DNA of 63,329 nt from Phycisphaerae bacterium. GTDB taxonomy: Bacteria > Planctomycetota > Phycisphaerae > Sedimentisphaerales > Anaerobacaceae. Both the position numbers and the translations under genes were made by a program. Where the stretch lies: NCBI GenBank assembly GCA_016782865.1, contig JADHXR010000019.1:1-63329 (forward strand), given 5' to 3'. Under the pieces are notes generated by a model. It was not told the DNA's origin, did not search any database, and was given only the letters and a program-made list of their open reading frames with translations. Shown here piece by piece: positions 1 to 8,863 of this stretch (the stretch's first letter is position 1; the number at the start of each line of letters is the position of its first letter).

Positions 1-363
1 AAATCTGCCCAGGAGAGCCCTTGCGATGTCAACCTACCTCCTTCCTTTACAGACTGACTACAACAACTCATTTCATTGATTTGGCAAAAACCCTTATCCG
101 CGAAGCACACGACTCCGGTGGTCGTCGCTGACACCGGGGCCTATCACAGGGGGGAATTCCGCGTCCTCACGCGCGACACCCGCCCGTGCCAAACCATGAG
201 ATCTTCAGCCTTATAAATTGTACGAAATTCATCCCATCCGCGTCAAGGATGATCTCCACCTCGGTTGAGTAACCTCCCTTGGTAACCTGGTGTCTTTATA
301 GCCTTTTTTTTTAGCGAATCTGGCCTACCCCTACCTATGATACTCCTTAGCCAAATTCGCTAA
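1..363. other. Left edge without a recognisable gene
   Basis: No open frame here has a ribosome binding site or recognisable motifs. One plus-strand frame around 80-215 reads for about forty codons with a protein-like composition before stopping, which could be decayed coding sequence, but I cannot name a family. Confidence 0.3.
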
Positions 364-576
364 ATTCTTTCGCGGTTTTCGGGGCCAAGAACGGCGTTTT
401 TCGGAACACAAAAGCGCTACATTAGACCTACACACTTTGGGCTTTTCGGTAAGACCGACGACGACGTTCCCTATTCGACTGTCTCTTCCGCCATTGCCTA
501 TTTGAAGAAGCTGCGAGGTGATCGCCAGAGGCTTGCGAGCATCTATATCGCGGAGACCAATGAATCGAAGAGCTAA
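364..576 (+). pseudogene. Possible C-terminal gene remnant
   Basis: The frame that opens after the stop at 361-363 and ends with TAA at 574-576 encodes about 70 residues with no ATG start. Its last 45 residues look like real protein, with an acidic patch (KTDDDVPYSTV), an Ala/Leu/Lys helix and an ending in AETNESKS. The upstream part is less convincing. This suggests the tail of a gene whose 5' part has been lost. No family is recognised and chance is not excluded. Confidence 0.2.
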
Positions 577-688
577 AGACGATCTCACTTGAAATCCGTC
601 GCAGGATACAGTTCAATAGCTGCCAAATCAATCGCACGTGAACGATTGAACTTGCAAAAATGGTCAGGAAAGCAATATTGGAGATCTA

Positions 689-1276
689 ATGAAGGCATCG
701 ATTACTTTATGTAGCATAGTGATTGCGGCGGCATTGTTGACATCATGCGCGGGTTTAGAGGGGCCGGGCAAGCGCGTTGCGTTGTTTGATGGAAAAACCC
801 TGAACGGCTGGACTATTATCAAATGCGAAGCGGCCGTCGACGACGGAGACATCCTGCTCACAGCGGGCAATGGGTTGGTGCAGACCGAAAAGAAGTACGG
901 CGATTTCATTCTCGAATTCGAATGGAAGGCCCTTCGGGACAGCAAGTGGGACAGCGGTGTCTATTTCCGCTACGATACCGTGCCGGAGGGACGGCCCTGG
1001 CCCAATCGATACCAGGTCAACCTGCGACAGGGCATGGAGGGCAACGTGGGCGATCTGGAAGAAGCCAAAAGCGAGGGGCTTGTCAAGGACGGCGAGTGGA
1101 ACAAGTTCAAGCTCACGGTGCAGGCTGCGAAAGCCTCGTTGGAGATCAACGGCAAAAGCGCCTGGCAAGCGGACGGCCTGGGTGATCCCGAAGAGGGTTT
1201 CATCGCTATTCAGGCCGAGGTGCCCGGAGGCGGGCAATACCGATTTCGAAATATTTACCTGACCGAACTGGACTGA
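689..1276 (+). CDS. DUF1080-type (3-keto-disaccharide hydrolase fold) lipoprotein
   Basis: A 195-residue secreted protein of the DUF1080 family, a concanavalin-like beta-sandwich domain abundant in Planctomycetota and Verrucomicrobiota and associated with glycoside hydrolysis. The N-terminus is a lipoprotein signal peptide with lipobox LTSC and Cys20, so it should be membrane anchored. Family features follow: the opening LFDGKTLNGW, a central YGDFILEFEWK strand pair, DSGVYFR, an RYQVN segment, and the closing YRFRNIYL. The start has a GGAG ribosome binding site at 679-682. The downstream gene is convergent and ends 20 bases away. The substrate cannot be read from the sequence; the family call is firm. 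Confidence 0.88.
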   Translation: MKASITLCSIVIAAALLTSCAGLEGPGKRVALFDGKTLNGWTIIKCEAAVDDGDILLTAGNGLVQTEKKYGDFILEFEWKALRDSKWDSGVYFRYDTVPEGRPWPNRYQVNLRQGMEGNVGDLEEAKSEGLVKDGEWNKFKLTVQAAKASLEINGKSAWQADGLGDPEEGFIAIQAEVPGGGQYRFRNIYLTELD

Positions 1277-1295
1277 CCCATTGACGAGCATGGCG

Positions 1296-2414
1296 CTAGA
1301 GCCGGTCACCGGTTTCCGGCTGGATTTCTCTAAGCGTTTTGAGGGCGAACCTGTCGGTCATGCCTGCGATGTAATCGCATACGGCCCTTTGCAGACCTTG
1401 CTCGGGTATGAATCGCCTAAAGTAACCCGGCATCAGTTCAGGCTCCTGGGACAGCTTTTCAAAAAGTTGCTCGAGCCAGTCCTTGACCTCATCTGCCGTG
1501 CGCTTCAGAGTTTCATGCAGATAGAAGTTCTGCATCAGGAATTCTTCAAGCTCGGCAAGCTCGGCATCGCGCTCGGCTGAAAGCACAATCAAGTTTTCAC
1601 TTCTCGCACAGACCTCATCCACTGTTTTCGCGTCGGTCTCTGCAAGTGTTCTCTTGCTTGCGTCGATACAGTCACTGACGAGCTTGTCGAGGATCGCCTT
1701 TGCGGTTCTTGTTCTGCGGATAGTCCGGTCGCCAATCGTCTCGGCGTCGATTGAGCTTTGTGCTTCGGCAAAGATCTTGATACTTTTCAACCGCTCTGCG
1801 CCGATCAGTCTGGCACGCATGCCGTCTTCAAGATCGTGACAGTTGTAGGCTATACGATCCGCGAGGTCGGCGACCTGCCCTTCGAGCGAGCAGTTCTCCT
1901 CACTGAAGACCTCTCCCTGCGGCTGATCATATGTACTCCTGTGCTTGGCCAAACCAAGCCGGGTCTCGTACATCAGGTTCAGCCCCATGAACGCAGGGTA
2001 CGGATGCTCGAGCAAGTCGACGATCCGTAGCGTCTGGTGGTTATGCTCGAATCCGCCGAACTCGCTCACCAGATCGTTGAGTACTTTTTCGCCGTTATGC
2101 CCGAAGGGCGAGTGCCCCAGGTCGTGCGCCAGACATATCGCCTCGGTAAGGCTTTCGTTGAGACCAAGCTCTTTCGCAATGGTCCTTCCGATCTGCGCCA
2201 CCTCGATGCTGTGGGTCAGACGTGTCCTGTAATAATCATCCAGGCCGGGGGTGAAAACCTGCGACTTGCCTTCAAGCCGACGAAATGCCGAACAGTGGAT
2301 TATGCGGTCGCGGTCGCGCTCGAAATCCGAACGATAGGAGTGCGGCTTTTCCAAATGAGCGCGGCCCCGGCTGCTCTCGGCAGTAACGGCGTAAAGACTA
2401 AGTTCTTCCGACAT
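1296..2414 (-). CDS. dgt: dGTPase-like HD-domain triphosphohydrolase
   Basis: A 372-residue protein of the dGTPase family, which splits dNTPs (often dGTP) into deoxynucleoside and triphosphate. The HD metal site is visible early: RRLEGKSQV, TRLTHSIEVAQIGR, then AHDLGHSPFGHNGE, and later DLADRIAYNCHDLED. The length fits the shorter type 2 branch. An in-frame GTG at 2423 is possible, but the ATG at 2414 has a GGGG stretch at a suitable distance. The HIT gene lies 25 bases upstream on the same strand, so the two probably share a transcript. Substrate preference is not known from sequence. Confidence 0.9.
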   Translation of the reverse strand: MSEELSLYAVTAESSRGRAHLEKPHSYRSDFERDRDRIIHCSAFRRLEGKSQVFTPGLDDYYRTRLTHSIEVAQIGRTIAKELGLNESLTEAICLAHDLGHSPFGHNGEKVLNDLVSEFGGFEHNHQTLRIVDLLEHPYPAFMGLNLMYETRLGLAKHRSTYDQPQGEVFSEENCSLEGQVADLADRIAYNCHDLEDGMRARLIGAERLKSIKIFAEAQSSIDAETIGDRTIRRTRTAKAILDKLVSDCIDASKRTLAETDAKTVDEVCARSENLIVLSAERDAELAELEEFLMQNFYLHETLKRTADEVKDWLEQLFEKLSQEPELMPGYFRRFIPEQGLQRAVCDYIAGMTDRFALKTLREIQPETGDRL

Positions 2415-2439
2415 GTTTCGCACCCCGTGAGATACCCCT

Positions 2440-2991
2440 TCACAAAGCGGGAAGGTTCTGTTCTTTGCTTACTTGCTTGAGCAGACCGAGAAGCTCGGTC
2501 AGGCTCTGGCTGATGACGTCCGTATCGCTGCATACGTGCATGAAATTCGTGTCACCGTCCCATCGCGGCACAACGTGGACATGTAAATGCCCCGGCAGGC
2601 CCGCCCCGCCGCATCGGCCGAAGTTCATGCCGACGTTGAAGCCGTGCGGCTTTATCGCCAGCGACAGGGCCCTCTGCGATTCTCGGATGAGCTTGGTCAT
2701 TTCCAGCAATTCTTCGTCGCTCACATCACTGAGGTCGGGGATGTGCCTGACCGGCGCTATCAGCAGATGCCCGTTATTATATGGGTAGCGATTCAGGATT
2801 GCGAGATGGTTGTCCGTGCGCCACAGCACAAGATTCTTGTCGTCGTCCTCTGGGTGTTTCAGGTTGTGGCAGATGAAACAGCCGGAGTCTTCACTCGGTG
2901 CTATCTTGTTGTCATCTGCAGCGTTGGGCCCGGTACCCAGGCCCTGTATATATCCGATTCGCCACGGCGCCCATAAATTCTTGCGTTCCAT
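2440..2991 (-). CDS. HIT family nucleotide hydrolase/phosphorylase
   Basis: A 183-residue histidine-triad protein. The catalytic triad reads PGHLHVHVVPRWDGDTNFM, and a cysteine pair CFICH precedes it. The opening KNLWAPWRIGYI is typical of the Ap4A phosphorylase-like HIT branch, which acts on dinucleoside polyphosphates. I chose ATG 2991 rather than the longer frame to 3048 because a GAGAG ribosome binding site lies just upstream and the family normally begins at this point. It sits between a lipoprotein gene (53 bases upstream) and the dGTPase (25 bases downstream) on the same strand; both enzymes act on nucleotides. Confidence 0.9.
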   Translation of the reverse strand: MERKNLWAPWRIGYIQGLGTGPNAADDNKIAPSEDSGCFICHNLKHPEDDDKNLVLWRTDNHLAILNRYPYNNGHLLIAPVRHIPDLSDVSDEELLEMTKLIRESQRALSLAIKPHGFNVGMNFGRCGGAGLPGHLHVHVVPRWDGDTNFMHVCSDTDVISQSLTELLGLLKQVSKEQNLPAL

Positions 2992-3044
2992 AATCTTCTC
3001 TCGTATTTTCGTCTCCTGCCCGGCGATCTGCGAGGCGCGTAAAT

Positions 3045-4037
3045 TCAATCGTCAAGCAGCTCCATTGTCAGACACTGATTGATAGTTATCTTCGGGTTTG
3101 CCCCGGGCAGAGGGAGCAACAACGAGGCGATCAATTGCAGCTCGTATTGCTGCCTGTATCGCTCGGTTCTGCCGGCGTCGATGTTGAAAAGCTCTTCGCC
3201 CCGGCCCCGCAAACTCAGGATTTTGTAATTTCTGTAGAAGCCGAACGGACCGGCCATCTGAAAGCTGCCCCAGTAAGGTATCGGCCAGCCCTGAGGGACC
3301 GAGTCCGCCTGTTGATATGAACTGGCAATCACCGCAAGCCTCCCCTTCTCGCTCGGGCGGATTTCAGAAAGCCTGTAGGTGACGTCCCTGGCTTTTCGCA
3401 TGACCATGGGCGCCGGCACGGACAGTTTAGATTTCCACCTCTGTCCGGCCATTACGCCTTCGGACGGTTTTTCTATACTCGAGATTGCGTCCCACAGAAA
3501 CCACTGCCAAGCAACAAAGTCCCCAATCATGTCTGGCTCTTTGATCCTGCCCTTCTCGGTATCGGTGCGGAACGCTTTTTCGCCGATCTGCTTGAGCAGT
3601 TTGTCCAGTTGTGAATAATCCTCTATCTTGCCCGTCGGCCCGACGGCGAGCGTGAACGTCTTGCCCGCCAGAGACTGCACGGCGTCTTTTCGCGAACCTC
3701 TGCTCCGCGAGACTTTCACCGATTCGCAGGTTGCCTCGATAGTTGTAAGTCCATAGTGGTTGACCTCAAGCGCTCTGTAGAGCATGACCACCTCCATCGA
3801 CTCGGAGGATTTGTCGCCGGCGCGCCCGCCCGGTCGCGCGGTTGTTTCCGGTGCGTCCCAGCCAATCGTTATGTCTCTGCTTGAGACAAACTTGTAGCGC
3901 AGAGTCCGGCCCTTCTCGAAATCTACGGTCAAAAACTCCCTGCCGGCGCCCAACAGCCCTTTCCCTGGGCCTGGAGGCCCACATCCTGCGAGGACAGTCA
4001 TTAACACAACCGTCAGAACTACTGGTGTGCGTTTCAA
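3045..4037 (-). CDS. Unknown lipoprotein, first of a tandem pair
   Basis: A 330-residue predicted lipoprotein with signal peptide and lipobox LAGC (Cys19). The body opens LTVDFEKGRTLRYKF and ends with strand-rich segments, suggesting a beta-rich extracytoplasmic fold. Its layout parallels the upstream gene: lipobox, a 'transform the input' type strand near the start, a K-FTLAV-PTGKI segment matching YTIEITPSGEV in the neighbour, and a late ERYRQQYELQL segment. It may belong to the planctomycete DUF6263-like proteins, which is a guess from layout. It lies 12 bases downstream of the other lipoprotein and is co-directional with the HIT and dGTPase genes. Confidence 0.75.
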   Translation of the reverse strand: MKRTPVVLTVVLMTVLAGCGPPGPGKGLLGAGREFLTVDFEKGRTLRYKFVSSRDITIGWDAPETTARPGGRAGDKSSESMEVVMLYRALEVNHYGLTTIEATCESVKVSRSRGSRKDAVQSLAGKTFTLAVGPTGKIEDYSQLDKLLKQIGEKAFRTDTEKGRIKEPDMIGDFVAWQWFLWDAISSIEKPSEGVMAGQRWKSKLSVPAPMVMRKARDVTYRLSEIRPSEKGRLAVIASSYQQADSVPQGWPIPYWGSFQMAGPFGFYRNYKILSLRGRGEELFNIDAGRTERYRQQYELQLIASLLLPLPGANPKITINQCLTMELLDD

Positions 4038-4049
4038 CCTTGCTCCTTT

Positions 4050-5114
4050 CTAATCAATTCTCTCGATGCTGTGGAGACGAGTCGCGGCCATTCTCAGGGC
4101 GGCGGGAGGTTCATCGGCCTTCGGATTGGGATTGACTATGAACCATTCCACCAGGAGTCTTTCACGACATTTCTCCACTTTACCCTCGGTTAAATTCAGC
4201 CTCAACTCACCGGTATACGTCTCGGTATTGTCGAACATTTTTGAAAAGGACCCCGTCGCCTGTTCCTTGTGCAATTGCTTCGCATTTTCCGCCGAGGCAA
4301 CGGCTTCCATCTCGGCGACCGCAATCCGGCGATTGCCCACATTTGTAATCTCTTTGAGCGTATAGACCTTCTCGTACGATTTTGTTCCCATCAGATCGAA
4401 GGAGACCTTCTTCATGCTGCTCCAGTTGTCACCTTTGCGCAATTGGTTCTTGCCCACAGCGGGCAGGGCTCGAATTGTGTGTTGTTCCTTGATGGCGTCG
4501 GCCGAAAGCAATCTGACAGCCACGTTGTTGGCCGCCGAGTCGCCCTTGACGGCTGCGAGAGCGTCACTCGTATCGGCGACCTTTGAAACCTCCCCGGACG
4601 GTGTGATCTCTATCGTATAACTTTGCCCTATGAGCTTGTTCAGGGGGTTGCTTCGGTCTTCTTCTCTCGAACTGTCGAAGTCCAGAGTAACATTGTTCTT
4701 GATCGTTGCCAGATACTTCAGTGCTTTGATTGTGATCCTTGCAGTGGCGTTGCCTTGATCATCCACACTCTGTATCCGCCTGGCGAAGGTCATTTCCATC
4801 TTGTTGCCGGTGTGTCCGCCCTGAAAACCTTTGGGCTTGCTCGCGCCACCTTCCCATTGGACGCTCTTGTCGGTCTCCAGCGCCACCCTGTAGGTCGTCG
4901 AATCGGCCGGGCTAAACTTCAGGACCAACCTTATAGATGGCCCCTGCTCTTCGGCCTCGACCTCGGTCTTGGCAGCTTCTTGAGTTTCAACCCGGGTCTC
5001 AGCCGTCTCTTGTTGCTCGACCTCGGTCTTGACAGTGTCCTCAGAAAGCTCGGTGCAGCCGGCCGCCAAGAACACCACGCACACAACGAGACTATAGATT
5101 CCGATTTGCTTCAT
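4050..5114 (-). CDS. Unknown lipoprotein, second of a tandem pair
   Basis: A 354-residue predicted lipoprotein with lipobox LAAGC (Cys20). Residues 21-55 form a Glu/Thr/Val-rich low-complexity linker (repeats of TEVE, ETQEAA), a likely spacer from the membrane. The remaining domain carries LVLKFSPADSTTYRV and YTIEITPSGEVSKV, aligning by eye with segments in the downstream lipoprotein, so the two look like diverged paralogues. It is probably first in a minus-strand operon of four genes. The divergent ilvD start lies 170 bases away. No enzymatic motif was seen. Confidence 0.75.
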   Translation of the reverse strand: MKQIGIYSLVVCVVFLAAGCTELSEDTVKTEVEQQETAETRVETQEAAKTEVEAEEQGPSIRLVLKFSPADSTTYRVALETDKSVQWEGGASKPKGFQGGHTGNKMEMTFARRIQSVDDQGNATARITIKALKYLATIKNNVTLDFDSSREEDRSNPLNKLIGQSYTIEITPSGEVSKVADTSDALAAVKGDSAANNVAVRLLSADAIKEQHTIRALPAVGKNQLRKGDNWSSMKKVSFDLMGTKSYEKVYTLKEITNVGNRRIAVAEMEAVASAENAKQLHKEQATGSFSKMFDNTETYTGELRLNLTEGKVEKCRERLLVEWFIVNPNPKADEPPAALRMAATRLHSIERID

Positions 5115-5282
5115 CGTCTAATCTCCCGTAACTTCTCATAAAACAGCATTTTTCACAGGTCATTATATGTTTTGTCCTTCTCAAGACAATCGATTTTTCT
5201 TTATTCGCCTCTTGTCAGCGGTTAGAATACGGTTTTCGGATTTTTGAATAACTCTGCTATACAATTTTGGAGAAACCGGATT

Positions 5283-6968
5283 ATGAAAAGTGACACGGTA
5301 AAGAAGGATTTCCAGCGGGCGCCGCATCGGAGCCTGCTTCATGCATGCGGTCTCAGTGATGCCGACATCAACAAGCCGTTCATCGGCGTTGCCAATAGCT
5401 TCTGTGAGATAGTGCCGGGCCACATTCACCTTCGCGAGGTGGCACAGGTGGTCAAGGATTCCGTTCGCACAGCCGGAGGGGCGCCATTTGAATTCAATAC
5501 AATCGCAGTCTGTGACGGAATCGCCATGGGCCATACGGGTATGAAGTATTCTCTGGCCTCGCGCGAGATCATCGCCGATTCGGTCGAAACAATGGCCCGG
5601 GCGCACTGCTTCGACGCCCTCATCTGCATCCCCAACTGCGACAAGATCATCCCCGGGATGCTGATGGCGGCGGTCAGGCTCAACATCCCGACAATCTTCA
5701 TCTCGGGCGGTCCCATGGCCGCGGGCAAAACGGACGACGGAAAAACGGTCGATCTTATCAGCGTATTCGAGGGTGTCGCCGCATTCAACGCCGGCACGAT
5801 TGACCAAGAGAAGTTGAAGGAACTTGAGCGCACGGCATGCCCTGGGCAGGGAAGCTGCTCGGGGATGTTTACCGCCAACTCGATGAACTGCCTTTGCGAG
5901 GCGATCGGAATGGCACTGCCTGGAAACGGGACGATTCTCGCCGTTGATCCAAAACGCCAGGAGCTTTACAAGGCGGCGGGCAAGCAGATCATGACTCTCA
6001 TCGAGAAAGATCTCAAACCGCTGGACATTATCACTGCCAAATCTCTCGACAACGCCCTGGTTCTGGATATGGCGATGGGCGGCTCGACCAATACCGTCCT
6101 GCACACGCTGGCGGTCGCCAACGAGGCCGGCATCAAATATGACCTCCAACGCATAAATGAGATATCGGCTTCATGCCCGAATATCTGTAAGGTGTCACCG
6201 TCGAGCGAGTATCACATGGAGGACGTCGACGCAGCCGGCGGCATAAGCGCGATACTGAACGAAGTAAGTAAGCTCGAGGGGCTTGTCAATGCCGACTGCC
6301 CGACGGTAACTGGCAAAACGCTGGGTGAGAACATTGCCGATGCAAAATCGGCGGATACGCAGGTCATCCGCGTGCTCGACAACGCGTATTCTAAAACCGG
6401 CGGTCTGTCAATCCTGACAGGCAACCTCGCTCCCAAGGGCAGCGTGGTCAAGACCGCGGGCGTCGCCCCGGCGATGCTCACCCACTCCGGGCCGGCGGTA
6501 ATCTTCGAGAGCCAGGAAGAGGCCTGTGACGGCATTCTGGCGGGCAAGGTCAAGAAAGGTGACGTCGTAGTGATTCGCTGCGAAGGTCCCAAGGGCGGGC
6601 CGGGTATGCAGGAGATGCTGAGCCCGACCAGTTATATCGTAGGCGCCGGCCTGGGAGAATCGGTTGCGTTGATCACCGACGGCAGATTCAGCGGCGGCAC
6701 AAGAGGCGCCTGCATCGGGCACATCAGCCCCGAAGCTGCCGTAGGCGGCCCCATCGGACTACTCAAAGACGGCGACATAATCGAAGTGGACATCCCCAAC
6801 AACAGTCTGAGCGTAAAACTCTCCGACGCGGAACTCGCTGAGCGCAAGAAGTCGTGGACCGCCCCTGAGCCAAAGATAACCGAAGGCTGTCTCGCAAAAT
6901 ATGCATCAATGGCAACCAGCGCCGACACCGGCGCGGTCCTGAAGTGGCAAGATTCCCAGAAAGCTTGA
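5283..6968 (+). CDS. ilvD: Dihydroxy-acid dehydratase
   Basis: A 561-residue dihydroxy-acid dehydratase, which dehydrates 2,3-dihydroxy-isovalerate and -methylvalerate in valine and isoleucine synthesis. Fe-S ligand cysteines are in [19 protein letters not shown] and [14 protein letters not shown]. Other family blocks include [34 protein letters not shown] and [13 protein letters not shown]. The ATG at 5283, with GGAG upstream, gives the usual N-terminus; an in-frame ATG at 5244 would add 13 unusual residues. It stands alone with no other ilv gene in the window. The three-cysteine pattern fits the [2Fe-2S] type. Confidence 0.96.
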   Translation: MKSDTVKKDFQRAPHRSLLHACGLSDADINKPFIGVANSFCEIVPGHIHLREVAQVVKDSVRTAGGAPFEFNTIAVCDGIAMGHTGMKYSLASREIIADSVETMARAHCFDALICIPNCDKIIPGMLMAAVRLNIPTIFISGGPMAAGKTDDGKTVDLISVFEGVAAFNAGTIDQEKLKELERTACPGQGSCSGMFTANSMNCLCEAIGMALPGNGTILAVDPKRQELYKAAGKQIMTLIEKDLKPLDIITAKSLDNALVLDMAMGGSTNTVLHTLAVANEAGIKYDLQRINEISASCPNICKVSPSSEYHMEDVDAAGGISAILNEVSKLEGLVNADCPTVTGKTLGENIADAKSADTQVIRVLDNAYSKTGGLSILTGNLAPKGSVVKTAGVAPAMLTHSGPAVIFESQEEACDGILAGKVKKGDVVVIRCEGPKGGPGMQEMLSPTSYIVGAGLGESVALITDGRFSGGTRGACIGHISPEAAVGGPIGLLKDGDIIEVDIPNNSLSVKLSDAELAERKKSWTAPEPKITEGCLAKYASMATSADTGAVLKWQDSQKA

Positions 6969-7017
6969 TTTTAATTCAGATAAATCGCATAATTATATAA
7001 ACAGAAATTCTATTAAA

Positions 7018-7100
7018 TTGACGCTTGCGTCAAAAGTCGAAATGAGCCGGGTCAATCGTTGATTTTGGGCGAACAATGAGGCTTTTGACGCGGGCGTCAA
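7018..7100. repeat. Pair of nested palindromes forming a larger inverted repeat
   Basis: TTGACGCTTGCGTCAA (7018-7033) and TTGACGCGGGCGTCAA (7085-7100) are each perfect palindromes with 7-bp arms and a 2-bp centre. Their flanks make 7018-7036 and 7082-7100 a 19-bp inverted repeat with only the two central bases differing. The gap between ilvD and the next gene holds nothing else obvious. Two identical dyads 67 bp apart suggest a paired operator, or the stem of a large hairpin just upstream of the gene at 7125. Confidence 0.75.
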
Positions 7101-7124
7101 ATTGTTTCTGAATGAGGTTTTCTA

Positions 7125-7544
7125 GTGAATTTTATAGACAACATTCTTATGCTTGGTGGTGAAATATTAGGCATCCCAGTCATTCTAATATTGATAGTCG
7201 CTTTTCTGATATTAGTTCATAATAAACAGGATCAGAAACAAAAGAGTTCACACGAAAAGGTTATGGAGCTAAAAGATAAAGGGCATGATGCTAAAATCTG
7301 TCCAAAATGCAAAGGAAAAGGAGGGACTTTGGATAATTGGACATGTTGTCCAGAATGTGATGGCTTGGGGTATATCCTCAAATTAAGAGAGCCTGAAGAA
7401 GGTCCCCTAAATGCTGGTAACAAAGTTGAACTAAGAAAATGCGCAAACTGCGGCGTGATGATAGGAAAGCTTGAGAAAACCTATGTTTTTGAAGGCCAGA
7501 CAGTTTGTGGCCAGTGCCATCAGAGATTGAAAATTCAAGATTAA
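7125..7544 (+). CDS. Membrane-anchored zinc-ribbon protein with DnaJ-type repeats
   Basis: A 139-residue protein with one N-terminal membrane helix (about residues 6-31), a charged linker, then two DnaJ-like zinc-finger units, CPKCKGKGG and CPECDGLGY, and a third cysteine knuckle CANCGVMIG paired with CGQCH. The J-domain and substrate-binding domains of DnaJ are absent. The start is GTG at 7125 with GAGG at 7114-7117. The gene is markedly A+T-richer than ilvD and is followed by a hairpin. Zinc binding is a safe inference; a role as membrane-tethered redox or protein-binding factor is speculative. Confidence 0.75.
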   Translation: MNFIDNILMLGGEILGIPVILILIVAFLILVHNKQDQKQKSSHEKVMELKDKGHDAKICPKCKGKGGTLDNWTCCPECDGLGYILKLREPEEGPLNAGNKVELRKCANCGVMIGKLEKTYVFEGQTVCGQCHQRLKIQD

Positions 7545-7548
7545 GTAA

Positions 7549-7573
7549 TCCGAACAGCTATTTGCTGTTCGGA
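7549..7573 (+). terminator. Terminator-like hairpin
   Basis: TCCGAACAGC and GCTGTTCGGA form a perfect 10-bp stem with a five-base loop, four bases after the stop codon of the preceding gene. No clear U-run follows, so it may act as a processing or pausing structure rather than a strong intrinsic terminator. Confidence 0.55.
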
Positions 7574-7636
7574 GCTAACTTATTCCTTTGGGAATGCAAA
7601 AAACAACGTACACCATACACCTAAAAAGGGCATATT

Positions 7637-8098
7637 ATGAATTCGAATGCTTTTCCCCATGCTGAAAATTCTGTTCCGGCTTGGGACATTGACCTGCCTC
7701 CTAACAACGTTTTCGTAGCTACGGTATCCATGGTAGGTGACCACATGCACCTTGTAGAAAGCCCGGATGGCATTAAGATATTTATCAAAAAAGAGCTTAC
7801 CGACGCAGGTGTTGAACTTGCTGAGACAGGCGATGAGGCCAAAATGCGCTTGATTTGCACAGTTACTCTTAATCCTGTCCATGAAAGTAGAGTGCTGACT
7901 GAGTCGTTACAACCGAATACTGAATACTCTTCGATAGTTGTGGAGATCCAACTGACGCAGGAGCACGACCAGCGACTTAGACAGCCGTATTACGATAGTA
8001 GCGGCATTAGTGTAGAGCCAAATGAGGACGTGATGGCGGGCATTAAGAACTGCCTTGATAAGCTCTTGCAAAAACTCACGAGGAAGAAAGATGATTAG
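7637..8098 (+). CDS. Unknown protein coupled to the metzincin-like gene
   Basis: A 153-residue protein of no recognised family, without signal peptide or membrane helix. The central part (VELAETGDEAKMRLICTVTL, then SSIVVEIQLTQEHD) alternates strands as in small alpha/beta domains of some periplasmic lipoproteins, and the C-terminus is a helix ending in Lys/Asp. Its stop codon overlaps the next start by 8 bases, so the two are translationally coupled and probably act together. As partner of a likely protease it could be inhibitor, substrate or adaptor. A+T-rich coding like its neighbours suggests acquisition as a block. Confidence 0.6.
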   Translation: MNSNAFPHAENSVPAWDIDLPPNNVFVATVSMVGDHMHLVESPDGIKIFIKKELTDAGVELAETGDEAKMRLICTVTLNPVHESRVLTESLQPNTEYSSIVVEIQLTQEHDQRLRQPYYDSSGISVEPNEDVMAGIKNCLDKLLQKLTRKKDD

Positions 8099-8732
8099 TA
8101 TATATTGGCACTGTCTTGGATTGACAGGAAATGATGAAGGGTTCGTAAATGGTGCTTTGCAGGAGTTAGTTCAACATCTGAGGGAAGACCCGATTAGACT
8201 GCCCGCAAATATCAAGGCACTTAATGATGAACCGAAGGTGGCAAAAGAAATAAATGCAATATTAAATCGATTATGTGAGCAATCATATACGTTCAAAGAT
8301 GCTGCCTCACACATACAAGAGGTGCTTTTAGACAGCCTTCTCGACAGGGTGAAAAGTTCCAATCTGGGATTCTTTATACCAAGTTTGCTTGTATACTGCC
8401 ATCGAGATAGTGCAATCGCTAGGTCTGCACTCAGGGAGGATGGGGCAGGCCCATGGGGTGCCGAATGCTGTGGATTCGCGGCTGTGTATGAATCCGGCAA
8501 TAAATTCGTTATCTGGCATGAGGCACTGCATTTGTTGGGAGCACATGACTGTTACGAAGAGGACGACCCTTATCGGAGGAAGCCGGACTGCAACTGCAAT
8601 TCTTGCACAATGCAGTACGTCCCAACCGAAGATACAGTTGGGAAATGGTCTCTATGTGACAAAAATGTCAAGAAGCTCAAAGACCTTGCAGAAGAGGCAA
8701 GAAAAGTACGCAGAGCCAAAAAGAACTCTTGA
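8091..8732 (+). CDS. Metzincin-like zinc metalloprotease (archaemetzincin-like motif)
   Basis: A 213-residue protein with a clear zinc-protease signature at residues 143-153, HEALHLLGAHD, matching HExxHxxGxx(H/D) with Asp in the third ligand place as in snapalysins. A Cys follows at 154, and SCTM (171-174) can supply a CxM and Met-turn, resembling the archaemetzincin pattern but with a longer insert containing CNCNSC. No signal peptide is visible, so it is probably cytoplasmic. ATG 8091 is chosen because GAGGAAG precedes it; an in-frame ATG 36 bases upstream lies deep in the previous gene. The pair with 7637-8098 looks like one functional unit. Substrate unknown. Confidence 0.65.
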   Translation: MISIYWHCLGLTGNDEGFVNGALQELVQHLREDPIRLPANIKALNDEPKVAKEINAILNRLCEQSYTFKDAASHIQEVLLDSLLDRVKSSNLGFFIPSLLVYCHRDSAIARSALREDGAGPWGAECCGFAAVYESGNKFVIWHEALHLLGAHDCYEEDDPYRRKPDCNCNSCTMQYVPTEDTVGKWSLCDKNVKKLKDLAEEARKVRRAKKNS

Positions 8733-8863
8733 ATGTGCATGGAATGGAAAGCTAAGATTGCTTCGCCACGTTCGCAATGACAGGCAAGTGGTGTTTGATC
8801 GGGCGAGAAGATTCTCGTCTTATGCGATCAAAGAAGACCGCAACATATGTTCGGGAACATATT
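8733..8863. repeat. Gap with a dispersed-repeat-like stretch
   Basis: GATTGCTTCGCCACGTTCG with following CAATGACAGG (about 8757-8785) looks like the short mobile intergenic sequences found elsewhere in the window. No gene is supported. The longer open frame from 8777 runs into the nucleotidyltransferase gene but its extra N-terminus is derived from this stretch. Confidence 0.35.

Noticed and set aside
5181..6149. 322-residue antisense open frame opposite ilvD
   Set aside because: Arg/His/Asp-rich composition with no motif; a shadow of ilvD codon bias.
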